Positions 17,902-26,307 of a stretch of DNA of 64,000 bases are shown here, piece by piece. Position numbers and translations under genes: made by a program. The notes under the pieces are model-generated. The model did not search any database, was not told where the DNA came from, and saw only the letters and a list, made by a program, of their open reading frames with translations. How positions within the stretch are numbered: position 1 is the first letter of the stretch; the number at the start of each line of letters is the position of its first letter. The stretch spans positions 248,001 through 312,000 of the forward strand of contig NZ_JAQSIP010000003.1 of NCBI RefSeq assembly GCF_028649475.1, given 5' to 3'. Source of the DNA: Curvibacter cyanobacteriorum (GTDB lineage: Bacteria > Pseudomonadota > Gammaproteobacteria > Burkholderiales > Burkholderiaceae_C).

Positions 17902-19944
17902 ATGACGCTTCAAAGTTTCATCGGCGGGCGCTGGATTGGCCAGCAAGCCGCCAGTCCCCTGCACAGCGCGGTCAACGGCGCCACCGTGGCCCACACCCAT
18001 GCCGAGGCCCTCGACTTTGGCGAGGCCGTGCATTACGCGCGGCGCACCGGCGTGCCTGCGCTGATGGCGCTCGACTTCCAGGAGCGCGCGGCGCGCCTCA
18101 AGGCACTGGCCAAGTACCTCAACGAGCACAAAGAGTCGCTCTATGCGATCTCGGCCCACACCGGCGCCACGCGCGCCGACAGCTGGGTCGACATCGAAGG
18201 CGGCAGCGGCACCTTGTTCGCCTACGCGGCCATGGGCAGTGGCGAGCTGCCCAGCGGCAACCTGATCCACGAAGGCCCGGCCCAGTCGCTGGGCAAGAAA
18301 GGCGCGTTTGCGGGCACCCACATCCTGGTGCCGCGCGGCGGCCTGGCGGTGCACATCAATGCCTTCAACTTCCCGGTCTGGGGCCTGTTGGAGAAGTTCG
18401 CGCCCACCTTCCTGGCCGGCATGCCCTGCATTGGCAAGCCCGCCACCGCCACCAGCTACCTGACCGAGGCCCTGGTGCGCCTGATCGACCAGTCGGGCAT
18501 CCTGCCGGCCGGCGCGCTGCAGCTCGTCATCGGCGGCACCGGTGACCTGCTGGACCGCCTGGAAGGCCCCGACGTGGTGACCTTCACCGGCTCGGCCGAC
18601 ACCGCGGCGCGCCTGCGCGTCAACGCCAACCTGGTGCGCCACAGCATCCCGTTCAACGCCGAGGCCGACTCGCTGAACTGCTGCATCCTGGCGCCCGATG
18701 TGACGCCGGACGACGAGGAGTTCGATCTCTTCATCAAGGAGGTGGCGCGCGAGATGACGGTCAAGGCCGGCCAGAAGTGCACCGCCATCCGCCGTGCCAT
18801 CGTGCCGCGCCAGCACCTGGACGCCGTGGCCGAGCGCCTGTCGGCCCGCCTGGCCAAGACGGTGGTGGGTGACCCGGCCCTGGAGGCGGTGCGCATGGGC
18901 GCCCTGGCGTCCAAGGCCCAGCAGGCCGACGTGGCCGAGCGCGTGGCCCTGCTGCGCCAGGGCGCCGAGCTGGTCCATGGCGGGGGCACGGCCGACTTCG
19001 CGCCGCTGGGCGAGGGCGTGGCCGAGGGCGCGTTCTTCCAGCCCACGCTGCTGTTGAGCCGCCAGCCGCTGAGCCACGACGCGGTGCACGACGTCGAGGC
19101 CTTTGGCCCGGTCAGCACCCTGATGCCTTATGACGGTCTGGACGAGGCGCTGCAACTGGCGGCGCGCGGCCGCGGCAGCCTGGTCGGCTCCCTGGTCACC
19201 AAGGACCCGGCCACCGCCGCCCGCGTGATCCCGGTGGCCGCGGCCCACCACGGCCGCCTGCTGGTGTTGGACCGCGAGGCCGCGACCGAGAGCACCGGCC
19301 ACGGCTCTCCCCTGCCCATGCTCAAGCACGGCGGCCCAGGCCGCGCGGGGGGTGGCGAGGAGTTGGGCGGCATTCGCGCCGTCAAACACTACCTGCAACG
19401 CGCCGCGGTGCAGGGCTCTCCCACCATGCTGGCCGCCATCACCGGCGAGCATGTGCGCGGTGCCAAGGTGATCGAAACCGAGGTCCACCCGTTCCGCCGC
19501 CACTTTGAAGACCTGCGCATCGGCGAGTCCCTGTTGACGCACCGCCGCACCGTCACCGAGGCCGACATCGGCGCCTTTGGCGGCCTGTCGGGCGACTACT
19601 TCTACATGCACTTCGACGACATCGCGGCCAAGGAAAGCCCGTTTGGCCAGCGCATCGCGCACGGCTACTTCGTGCTGTCGGCGGCCGCGGGCCTGTTTGT
19701 GTCGCCCGCGCCCGGCCCGGTGTTGGCCAACTATGGGCTGGACACGCTGCGCTTCGTCAAGCCGGTGGCGATCGGCGACACCATCCAGGCCCGCCTGACC
19801 GCCAAGCGCAAGATCGACCGTCAGAAGAAGGACGCCAAGGGTGTCGGCCAGGGCGTGGTGGCCTGGGATGTCGAGGTCAGCAACCAGCACGGTGAGCTGG
19901 TCGCGAGCTACGACATCCTGACCCTGGTGGCCAAGCGGGGCTGA
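17902..19944 (+). CDS. paaZ: Bifunctional oxepin-CoA hydrolase/3-oxo-5,6-dehydrosuberyl-CoA semialdehyde dehydrogenase
   Basis: A 680-residue two-domain enzyme of normal PaaZ length. The N-terminal ~515 residues are an aldehyde dehydrogenase, with Glu ~254 in FNAEADSLN and nucleophilic Cys ~293 in [10 protein letters not shown]. The C-terminal ~155 residues are a MaoC-like hydratase ([34 protein letters not shown]) that opens the oxepin ring. The two activities channel the reactive semialdehyde. A GGAGAAA lies before the ATG. It ends the paa unit, and a GC-rich hairpin follows at 19956-19974. Confidence 0.97.
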   Translation: MTLQSFIGGRWIGQQAASPLHSAVNGATVAHTHAEALDFGEAVHYARRTGVPALMALDFQERAARLKALAKYLNEHKESLYAISAHTGATRADSWVDIEGGSGTLFAYAAMGSGELPSGNLIHEGPAQSLGKKGAFAGTHILVPRGGLAVHINAFNFPVWGLLEKFAPTFLAGMPCIGKPATATSYLTEALVRLIDQSGILPAGALQLVIGGTGDLLDRLEGPDVVTFTGSADTAARLRVNANLVRHSIPFNAEADSLNCCILAPDVTPDDEEFDLFIKEVAREMTVKAGQKCTAIRRAIVPRQHLDAVAERLSARLAKTVVGDPALEAVRMGALASKAQQADVAERVALLRQGAELVHGGGTADFAPLGEGVAEGAFFQPTLLLSRQPLSHDAVHDVEAFGPVSTLMPYDGLDEALQLAARGRGSLVGSLVTKDPATAARVIPVAAAHHGRLLVLDREAATESTGHGSPLPMLKHGGPGRAGGGEELGGIRAVKHYLQRAAVQGSPTMLAAITGEHVRGAKVIETEVHPFRRHFEDLRIGESLLTHRRTVTEADIGAFGGLSGDYFYMHFDDIAAKESPFGQRIAHGYFVLSAAAGLFVSPAPGPVLANYGLDTLRFVKPVAIGDTIQARLTAKRKIDRQKKDAKGVGQGVVAWDVEVSNQHGELVASYDILTLVAKRG

Positions 19945-19955
19945 GCGGTGGCTGT

Positions 19956-19974
19956 GGGGGCTTGATCGGCCCCC
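19956..19974 (+). terminator. GC-rich hairpin after paaZ
   Basis: GGGGGC and GCCCCC flank the 7-base loop TTGATCG, 12 bases after the paaZ stop. There is no T tract, so it may be a weak terminator or an RNA 3'-end protector. Confidence 0.35.
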
Positions 19975-20117
19975 GGCCTGTACCGAGGGGCAGCGCTTGG
20001 TCGAGCGGCCCGCTGTCGGGGGGCTGTGTATTGAGAGAATTTGTCGGCGGTGTCAAAAATCTTCACGCGACAAATGCGGCCCAGTCGCTACTATTTGCGC
20101 TCCTAAGGAGTTGCCCC

Positions 20118-21275
20118 GTGGCCGATTTATCCAAGATCACCTGCATTGAAGACCTGCGCCGCATCGCCGAGCGCCGCGTGCCCCGCATGTTCTATGACTA
20201 CGCCGACTCGGGGGCCTGGACCGAGGGCACCTACCGCGCCAACGAGTCCGATTTCCAGGGCATCAAGCTGCGCCAGCGCGTGGCCGTCAACATGGAAGGG
20301 CGCAGCACGCGCACCACCATGGTGGGTCACGATGTGGCCATGCCGGTGGCGATCGCCCCGACCGGGCTGACCGGCATGCAGCACGCCGACGGTGAGATCC
20401 TGGGCGCCAAGGCGGCCAAGGCGTTTGGCATCCCGTTCACGCTGTCGACCATGAGCATCTGCTCGCTCGAGGACATTGCCGAGCACACCCAGCGCCACCC
20501 GTTCTGGTTCCAGCTTTATGTGATGAAGGACCGTGATTTCATCGAGCGCCTGATCGACCGCGCCAAGGCCGCCAATTGCTCGGCACTGCAACTGACGCTG
20601 GATTTGCAGATCCTGGGGCAGCGCCACAAGGACATCAAAAACGGTCTGTCGGCACCGCCCAAGCCCACGCTCAAGAACCTCATCAACCTGGCCACCAAGC
20701 CCCGCTGGTGCCTGGGCATGCTGGGCACGCCGCGGCGCACCTTCGGCAACATCGTGGGCCACGCCAAGGGCGTGGGCGACCTGTCCTCGCTGTCGTCGTG
20801 GACGGCCGAGCAGTTTGACCCGGGCCTGAATTGGGGCGATGTCGAGTGGATCAAGAAGCGCTGGGGCGGCAAGCTGATCCTCAAGGGCATCATGGACGAG
20901 GAAGACGCCCGCCTGGCCGCCAACAGCGGGGCCGACGCGCTGATCGTCTCCAACCACGGGGGCCGTCAGCTCGATGGCGCTCCGTCCAGCATCAAGGCCT
21001 TGCCCGCGATCGCCGAAGCGGTGGGCAAGGACATCGAAGTCTGGATGGACGGGGGCATCCGCAGCGGCCAGGACGTGCTCAAGGCGCGGGCCCTGGGCGC
21101 GCGTGGCACGCTGATCGGGCGCAGCTTTTTGTATGCCCTGGGTGCCTTCGGCGAGGAGGGGGTCACCCGCGCGCTGCAGATCATCCACAAAGAGCTGGAC
21201 ATCACCATGGCCTTTTGCGGTCACACCAACATCAACACGGTGGACAAGGGCATCCTGCTGCCCGGCACCTACTGA
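20118..21275 (+). CDS. FMN-dependent alpha-hydroxy-acid dehydrogenase (L-lactate dehydrogenase-like)
   Basis: A 385-residue TIM-barrel flavoenzyme of the LldD/glycolate oxidase/mandelate dehydrogenase family. Active-site features are DYADSGAWTE, FQLYVMKDR, LTLDLQILGQRHKD, and the catalytic His in VSNHGGRQLDGAPSS (~278), followed by MDGGIRSGQDVLKA. It oxidises an L-2-hydroxy acid to the 2-keto acid, passing electrons to quinone or oxygen. The GTG at 20118 is chosen because AAGGAG sits 7 bases upstream. L-lactate is the default substrate guess; next to a phenylacetate cluster, an aromatic substrate such as mandelate is possible but unsupported. Confidence 0.92.
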   Translation: MADLSKITCIEDLRRIAERRVPRMFYDYADSGAWTEGTYRANESDFQGIKLRQRVAVNMEGRSTRTTMVGHDVAMPVAIAPTGLTGMQHADGEILGAKAAKAFGIPFTLSTMSICSLEDIAEHTQRHPFWFQLYVMKDRDFIERLIDRAKAANCSALQLTLDLQILGQRHKDIKNGLSAPPKPTLKNLINLATKPRWCLGMLGTPRRTFGNIVGHAKGVGDLSSLSSWTAEQFDPGLNWGDVEWIKKRWGGKLILKGIMDEEDARLAANSGADALIVSNHGGRQLDGAPSSIKALPAIAEAVGKDIEVWMDGGIRSGQDVLKARALGARGTLIGRSFLYALGAFGEEGVTRALQIIHKELDITMAFCGHTNINTVDKGILLPGTY

Positions 21276-21279
21276 GCCC

Positions 21280-21300
21280 GGGCCGCCCTGGTGGCGGCCC
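21280..21300 (+). terminator. GC-rich hairpin after the hydroxy-acid dehydrogenase gene
   Basis: An 8-bp perfect stem (GGGCCGCC / GGCGGCCC) with loop CTGGT, starting 5 bases after the stop codon. No T run follows, so termination is plausible but unproven. Confidence 0.4.
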
Positions 21301-21384
21301 CGACACGGGCCCAGACGGGGGCGCAGAGGGGGACGCAGCTGAGGCATTGGCACCCCGCCTACCACCCCCCCGCCGGTGCGCGGT

Positions 21385-22764
21385 ATGCTTGGCCGGGTGA
21401 GCGATCTTCCCCTTGCCCCCGCGACGGCCCAGGTGGCCGATTTGGCCGCGACTGCGGCCCCAGCGGCCGACAGCGTCGGGGCCTCGGGCACCGCCTCCAA
21501 GCCCTCGACCTCGGGCCCCCCCACCTTGCCCGCGCAGCCCGGGTCGTCGGCTTCGGCCTCGGGCCGCCAGCGCCGCATCGCCCACCTCGACATGGACGCG
21601 TTCTACGCCTCGGTCGAGCTGCTGCGTTACCCGCAGCTCAAAGGCTTGCCGGTGGTCATTGGGGGCGGGCGCCGTGGCGTGGACTCGGTGCTGGCCGCTG
21701 GTGCCGACTTGCCGCTGGAGGCGTTTCCGCGCCTGGCTGGCTACACCGGGCGCGGCGTCATCACCACCGCGACGTATGCGGCGCGACAGTTTGGCGTGGG
21801 CTCGGCGATGGGCTTGATGAAGGCGGCCCGCCTGTGCCCCCAGGCAATCCTGCTGCCGGTGGACTTTGACGAGTACCGCCAGTTTTCGCGCCGCTTCAAA
21901 AGCGTCATCACCGACATTGCCCCCTGCATGGAGGACCGCGGCGTGGACGAGGTCTACATCGACTTCACCGACGTCCCCGGTGGCCAGCGCGAAGGGGGGC
22001 GGGTGCTGGCCCGGCTGATCCAGAAAAGCATTTTTGAAGCCACGGGGCTGACCTGCTCGGTCGGCGTGGCCCCCAACAAGCTGCTGGCCAAGATGGCCAG
22101 CGAGTTCAACAAGCCCAATGGCATCTCCGTGCTGCAGGCCCATGAGGTGCACGAGCGCATCTGGCCGCTGTCGTGTCGCAAGGTCAACGGCATCGGCCCC
22201 AAGGCCGAGCAAAAGCTCGCCGCTCACGGCATCCACACCCTGGGTGAGCTGGCCCAGCGGCCACGGGACTGGTTGCAGGCCACCTTCGGCAAGGCTTATG
22301 GGGCCTGGTTGCACGACGCGGCCTGGGGCCGGGACGAGCGCCCCGTGGTCACCGAAAGCGAGCCGGTGTCGATGAGTCGTGAAACCACCTTCGAGCGCGA
22401 CCTGCATGCGCGCCACGACCGTGCCGAACTGGGGCAGATCTTCACCCAGCTGTGCGAACGCGTGGCCGCCGATCTGCAGCGCAAGGGCTATGTGGGGCGC
22501 ACCATCGGGGTCAAGCTGCGCTATGACGACTTCCGCATCGTGACCCGCGACCAGACCCTGGCCGAACCGACCGCAGACGCGGCCCGCATCCGCCTGACCG
22601 CCGGTCAGTGCCTCAAGCGGGTCGATCTGACGCGCCGCTTTCGCTTGCTGGGGGTGCGGGTCGGTGGTCTGCAGCGCCTGGGTGAGGATGGTTTGCCGCT
22701 GCCTGTGCCAGGCCCAGCCCCGGGCGCTTTGCCACCCCGAGCCCCCATGGACCAATTGTTCTGA
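21385..22764 (+). CDS. dinB: DNA polymerase IV-type Y-family polymerase (DinB variant)
   Basis: About 459 residues. An Ala/Ser/Pro-rich N-terminal extension of ~65 residues precedes AHLDMDAFYASVE, the first catalytic motif. The second acidic motif is GVDEVYIDFTD where E. coli has SLDEAYLD. GVAPNKLLAKMASEFNKPNG is the conserved palm segment, and the little-finger domain contains IGVKLRYDDFR. An insert of ~25 residues lies in the fingers between GGGRR and RGVITTATY (residues ~95-120). The chain ends MDQLF, resembling a sliding-clamp binding motif. Starts at GTG 21376, ATG 21385 or GTG 21397 are possible. No LexA-box pattern (CTGT-N8-ACAG) was seen upstream. Confidence 0.9.
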   Translation: MLGRVSDLPLAPATAQVADLAATAAPAADSVGASGTASKPSTSGPPTLPAQPGSSASASGRQRRIAHLDMDAFYASVELLRYPQLKGLPVVIGGGRRGVDSVLAAGADLPLEAFPRLAGYTGRGVITTATYAARQFGVGSAMGLMKAARLCPQAILLPVDFDEYRQFSRRFKSVITDIAPCMEDRGVDEVYIDFTDVPGGQREGGRVLARLIQKSIFEATGLTCSVGVAPNKLLAKMASEFNKPNGISVLQAHEVHERIWPLSCRKVNGIGPKAEQKLAAHGIHTLGELAQRPRDWLQATFGKAYGAWLHDAAWGRDERPVVTESEPVSMSRETTFERDLHARHDRAELGQIFTQLCERVAADLQRKGYVGRTIGVKLRYDDFRIVTRDQTLAEPTADAARIRLTAGQCLKRVDLTRRFRLLGVRVGGLQRLGEDGLPLPVPGPAPGALPPRAPMDQLF

Positions 22765-22804
22765 GCCCACGCCCGGCGGGCTGCTGTGTGCTTTTGGACA
22801 CAGG

Positions 22805-22892
22805 GGCTTACCCGGGGACGGTGGGTTCGGCGCCACCAGGGCGTAGCGCCCGAGGCCCGCGATCGGCTTACCCGGGGGCGGTGGGTTCGGCG
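22805..22892. repeat. Pair of 28-bp direct repeats in the dinB-DUF3034 gap
   Basis: Copies at 22805-22832 and 22865-22892 differ at one of 28 positions (A versus G in the GGGGACGG/GGGGGCGG core) and are spaced by a 60-base period. Between them lies a GGGCG-TAG-CGCCC hairpin at about 22839-22851. No gene covers the 272-base gap. It resembles a dispersed intergenic repeat element rather than a regulatory site, but only this pair is visible here. Confidence 0.65.
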
Positions 22893-23036
22893 CGCGTGGG
22901 GCGCTGGAGCGCGCGGCTCGCCCCAAATCCCCAAAGCACCATAGGACAAACGGGTATTTGATTGAACTGAGCGGTATGCGGCGTACAAAGGCGAGGGGTC
23001 CGCCCCGCCCACCACCGCCCCTTCAGGAGACCTGCG

Positions 23037-23972
23037 TTGACGTCCATCCGATTGCGTTTGCTGGCGCTGTGCTGCGCCCTGGCTGCCCCAGCCTTCCCGG
23101 TCTGGTCGGACACCGGCAAGCTGCCGCTGACCGGGGGCATCAGCACGGTCGAGGGCACTGCCGGTGGCGGCATCACCCCCTGGGCCTTGATCGGCACCCA
23201 GGCCACCGAGGACGAACACGGCCTCAGCGTCAGCGCGAGCCGCCTGCGCACCCGCGACTACGGCCTGGACACGCTGGGCCTGGCCTGGGCATGGGACGAC
23301 CGGCTCGAGTTGTCGGTGGCCCGACAAGACTTTGACGCCTCGCCCGCGGTGGCCCTCAACGGCCTGGGTTTTGCAGTGACGCCCGGTCAGCACATCCGCA
23401 TGGACGTGCTGGGCGTCAAGTGGCGCGTGGCCGGTGAGGCGCTGCTCGACAGCGACACCCTCCTGCCCCAGGTGGCGGTGGGCGCGCAGTTCAAACGCAC
23501 CGATGCGGGCAGCCTGCGCCCGGTGCTCGATTTTGTCGGCGCCAAGACCCAGGGCACCGACCTGTATGTGTCGGCCAGCAAGCTGCTGTTGGCGCAGGGG
23601 CTGTTGCTCAACGCCACCCTGCGCTACACCAACGCCAACCAGGGCGGGTTGCTGGGCTTCGGGGCGGCGGCCCCGGGGCGGCCGTCGCGCTCCTGGCAAC
23701 CTGAGGTGTCGGTGGCCTACCTGCTGCGCAAGGACCTGGCCGTGGGCGCCGAGCTGCGCCGCCACCCCAACAACCTCGAGGCCGTGGGTCGGGCCGCGGG
23801 CCTGGGCTCGGCCTTGCGCCAGGACACCTGGCGCGATGTGTTCGTGGTCTGGTCGCCGACCCGCCAGTGGACGCTGACCGCGGCCTGCGTGGACCTGGGG
23901 CGCGTGGTGCCGGGCGTGACCCGGGACCGGCGCCAGCGGGGGCTGTTCCTCGCGACGAGCTGGTCCTTCTGA
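23037..23972 (+). CDS. DUF3034-type exported protein, probable outer-membrane beta-barrel
   Basis: A 311-residue protein with a hydrophobic signal peptide (residues ~6-24, ending PVWSD). The body is alternating beta-strand sequence with many Gly, Thr and aromatic residues, and the chain ends in Phe (LFLATSWSF), as outer-membrane barrels often do. GGISTVEGTAGGGITPWALIG near the mature N-terminus fits the DUF3034 family as remembered. TTG at 23037 is taken as start because AGGAGA lies 6 bases upstream and no better ATG precedes the signal sequence. No reaction is known for the family. It heads a short run with a secreted globin and a cupredoxin. Confidence 0.72.
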   Translation: MTSIRLRLLALCCALAAPAFPVWSDTGKLPLTGGISTVEGTAGGGITPWALIGTQATEDEHGLSVSASRLRTRDYGLDTLGLAWAWDDRLELSVARQDFDASPAVALNGLGFAVTPGQHIRMDVLGVKWRVAGEALLDSDTLLPQVAVGAQFKRTDAGSLRPVLDFVGAKTQGTDLYVSASKLLLAQGLLLNATLRYTNANQGGLLGFGAAAPGRPSRSWQPEVSVAYLLRKDLAVGAELRRHPNNLEAVGRAAGLGSALRQDTWRDVFVVWSPTRQWTLTAACVDLGRVVPGVTRDRRQRGLFLATSWSF

Positions 23973-24042
23973 GCCCCGGCCCGGTGCGACCAGTGCCTCA
24001 CTCAGTCACCACCCCTGCCATTCCCCGATTGGAGTTTTCAGC

Positions 24043-24516
24043 ATGAAATCCTGCGTTGTTCTTCTGTGCCTTTGGGGGGGCCTCGGTCTCAGTGCCTGGG
24101 CCCAGTCCAGCCCTGCCACCCCACCGACTGCGGCGTTGTCGGCGTCCCCAGCCTCGGCGGACAGCGCGCTTTACCGCAGCCTGGGGGAGAAGGCCGGCAT
24201 CAGCCGCCTGATGGATGATTTTGTGAACCGGCTGGCCGCAGATCCGCGCCTGAGCGAGGCGTTTCGGGAATCCAACCTGCCCCACCTCAAAGAGCAGCTG
24301 ACCGAGCAGATCTGCCAGGTGGCTGGCGGGCCCTGTGTTTACCAAGGCGTGGACATGCGCACCGCCCATGAGGACATGAACATTCGCCGCGCCCAGTTCA
24401 ACGCCCTGGTCGAGGACCTGCAGGCCGCCATGGACGCCCAGGGCATTGCCTTCCGGGTGCAAAATCAGTTGCTGGCGCGGTTGGCGCCGATGCACCGCGA
24501 GATCATCGCGCGATGA
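24043..24516 (+). CDS. Secreted group I truncated haemoglobin
   Basis: 157 residues. An N-terminal signal peptide (~21 residues, ending AWAQ) and a short Ala/Ser/Pro linker are followed by a truncated globin domain from SALYRSLGEKAGISRLMDDF. The proximal haem ligand is His ~109 in DMRTAHEDMNI. The helix-E/F region contains QVAGGPCVYQG. By alignment with mycobacterial TrHbN, the distal B10 Tyr is Val ~61 and E11 Gln is Leu ~86, with Leu ~82 at E7, giving a non-polar pocket. Haem in the periplasm could bind NO, O2 or CO or move electrons. Its last codon overlaps the cupredoxin start (ATGA), implying coupled expression. Confidence 0.88.
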   Translation: MKSCVVLLCLWGGLGLSAWAQSSPATPPTAALSASPASADSALYRSLGEKAGISRLMDDFVNRLAADPRLSEAFRESNLPHLKEQLTEQICQVAGGPCVYQGVDMRTAHEDMNIRRAQFNALVEDLQAAMDAQGIAFRVQNQLLARLAPMHREIIAR

Positions 24517-25277
24517 GGAACTGTCGTTTGATGCAAACCAAGATGTCGATCGCTTTGAGCGGCGCCGGGCCCGTGCGGGCGCGCGCTCGGGCGCCGCAGC
24601 GTGGCCCGTCGCGGGCGGGCTGGGGGCCGTCGTGGCGCCTGCTCGGCCTGCTGGCGTTCGCCTGGGGCAACTGGGCGGCCCAGGCCAGCACCTTGCAGGT
24701 GCGCGTGGTGGACCGCGAGGGCCAGCCCGTGGCCGACGCGGTGCTCGAGGTCTTGCCCGCACAGGGGCCCGAGTCCCGGCCCGCGGGGGCGGCGGCCAGC
24801 CCGGCCCTGGTCGCCCAGGAAAAAATGCAGTTCATCCCGCGCGTCAGCGTGGTGCAGGCGGGCACCCGGCTGCGCTTCACCAACCAGGACCGCTGGGACC
24901 ACCATGTGCGGGTGCTGCCCGCCAGCCTGAACCGCCTCAGCGAGGGCGGCGGCATGGAGTTTCGCCTCAGTGGCCTGGTGGACGGCCAGGCCCCCAGCAG
25001 CCAGGAACGCGCTTTTGACCAGGCCGGCGTCTACGTGCTGGGCTGCCATCTGCACAGCTCGATGCGCGGCCATGTCTATGTGGCCGAGTCGCCGTGGGTC
25101 GGCAAGACCGGTGCCGACGGCACCCTGACCCTGCAAGGCCTGCCGATGGGCCCGGCCTCGGTGCGCCTGTGGCAGGCCGACGAGGTGCAGGCCCTGGCGC
25201 CGCGCAGTGTGACGCTGGGCACGGCGCCGTTGAGTCTGGACTACCAGCTCAGCGTGGTGCCTCGCCGACGCCGTTGA
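24513..25277 (+). CDS. Exported amicyanin-like cupredoxin with accessory beta domains
   Basis: A 254-residue protein of the group often labelled methylamine utilization protein. An Arg-rich N-terminus and hydrophobic segment (LLGLLAFAWGNWAAQAS) form a long signal peptide. The mature part starts with a carboxypeptidase-regulatory-like strand set (STLQVRVVDREGQPVADAV), followed by a blue-copper domain. Predicted ligands are His ~130 in WDHHVRV and C178-x2-H181-x2-M184 in GCHLHSSM, the spacing of amicyanin. A short C-terminal beta domain follows. It likely carries electrons in the periplasm; a partner could be the globin encoded just upstream. No methylamine dehydrogenase genes are nearby, so the family label should not be read as function. 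Confidence 0.83.
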   Translation: MRNCRLMQTKMSIALSGAGPVRARARAPQRGPSRAGWGPSWRLLGLLAFAWGNWAAQASTLQVRVVDREGQPVADAVLEVLPAQGPESRPAGAAASPALVAQEKMQFIPRVSVVQAGTRLRFTNQDRWDHHVRVLPASLNRLSEGGGMEFRLSGLVDGQAPSSQERAFDQAGVYVLGCHLHSSMRGHVYVAESPWVGKTGADGTLTLQGLPMGPASVRLWQADEVQALAPRSVTLGTAPLSLDYQLSVVPRRRR

Positions 25278-25473
25278 GCCCGCGGTGCGGGCCCGGCGCC
25301 CTGGGGGACTGAGCCGGCCCCATTGGGAGGGCCTGGCCCGGTGTCGGTGCGGGGCGGTGCGGCAGGTCCCGGGTTTGTCGCCTGTTTGCCTGATCGGCGG
25401 GACGGAGAGCGCTAAATTGGCTGCCGTACCCCCCAACCCAGAGGCCCCTTTGCGGCCCGATCAGGAGACCCCC

Positions 25474-26307
25474 ATGCACTGCTTCACCCTTAGCCAGACC
25501 GATCACGTGGCCCACCTGGTGCTGAACCGGCCCGAGGCCATGAACACCATGAACCCGCAGTTCTGGCGCGAGCTCGACGAACTGCTGGCCCAGCTGCACC
25601 GCGAGGGCAGCGCCCGGGCGCTGGTGATCTCCAGCACGGGCAAGCATTTCAGTGCCGGCATGGCGCTGGACACCTTCGGGGGGGCCATCACCATGGACGA
25701 CCAGAGCCCCGAGGGCCGGGCCGCGATCTTCGACCTGTTGACCGACATGCAGTCCACCTTCAGCCGCCTGGAGTCGCTGCGCATGCCCGTCATCGCGGCC
25801 ATCCAGGGCGGCTGCGTGGGCGGCGCGGTGGACATGGTGACGGCCTGCTGCATCCGTTACGCCAGTGCCGATGCCTTCTTCTGCATCCAGGAGATCAACA
25901 TCGGCATGGTGGCCGACGTCGGCACCCTGCAGCGCCTGCCCAAGCTGATCCCGCTGGGCCTGGTCAAGGAACTGGCCTACACCGGACGCCGCCTCGGGGC
26001 CGCGCGGGCCCTGGGTTGCGGCCTGGTCAACGAGGTGTTCGACAGCGCCGAGGCCACCTTGGCGGCGGCCTTGCAGTGCGCGCGCGAGATCGCCGCCAAA
26101 CCCCCGGTGGCCATCTGGGGTAGCAAGCAGGCCATCCACTATGCACGCGACCATTCGGTGGACGACTCGCTGCGCCAGATGGGCTGGTTGCAAGGCGCGA
26201 TCTGGAGCAATGCGCATGTGGGCGAGGCGGTGCAGGCGCAAAAGCAGAAACGCGCAGGTGACTTCACACCGCTGTCGCCGCTGACCCCGTTCCGCGACTT
26301 GGCCTGA
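25474..26307 (+). CDS. Delta3,5-Delta2,4-dienoyl-CoA isomerase (crotonase family)
   Basis: A 277-residue crotonase enzyme that closely resembles mammalian ECH1: GGCVGGAVDMVTACCIRYAS, then QEINIGMVADVGTLQRLP. Glu ~140 and Asp ~148 have the same 8-residue spacing as the two catalytic acids of ECH1. Such enzymes shift conjugated double bonds during beta-oxidation of odd-position unsaturated fatty acids. The ATG at 25474 has CAGGAGA 7-9 bases upstream. It is not the missing PaaF, whose loop would read differently. The preceding 196 bases hold no gene. Confidence 0.9.
   Translation: MHCFTLSQTDHVAHLVLNRPEAMNTMNPQFWRELDELLAQLHREGSARALVISSTGKHFSAGMALDTFGGAITMDDQSPEGRAAIFDLLTDMQSTFSRLESLRMPVIAAIQGGCVGGAVDMVTACCIRYASADAFFCIQEINIGMVADVGTLQRLPKLIPLGLVKELAYTGRRLGAARALGCGLVNEVFDSAEATLAAALQCAREIAAKPPVAIWGSKQAIHYARDHSVDDSLRQMGWLQGAIWSNAHVGEAVQAQKQKRAGDFTPLSPLTPFRDLA

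Noticed and set aside
17056-19890. Long minus-strand open frame opposite livF and paaZ
   Set aside because: It mirrors two well-supported plus-strand genes, and its translation shows only His/Gln/Gly/Arg-rich shadow composition.
24513-25277. Methylamine catabolism operon
   Set aside because: The cupredoxin family is often named after methylamine utilisation, but no methylamine dehydrogenase subunits or tryptophan tryptophylquinone maturation genes are present.
25474-26307. The missing PaaF hydratase of the phenylacetate pathway
   Set aside because: Its active-site region matches dienoyl-CoA isomerases (ECH1), with the two catalytic acids at the ECH1 spacing, and it is 5.5 kb outside the paa cluster.
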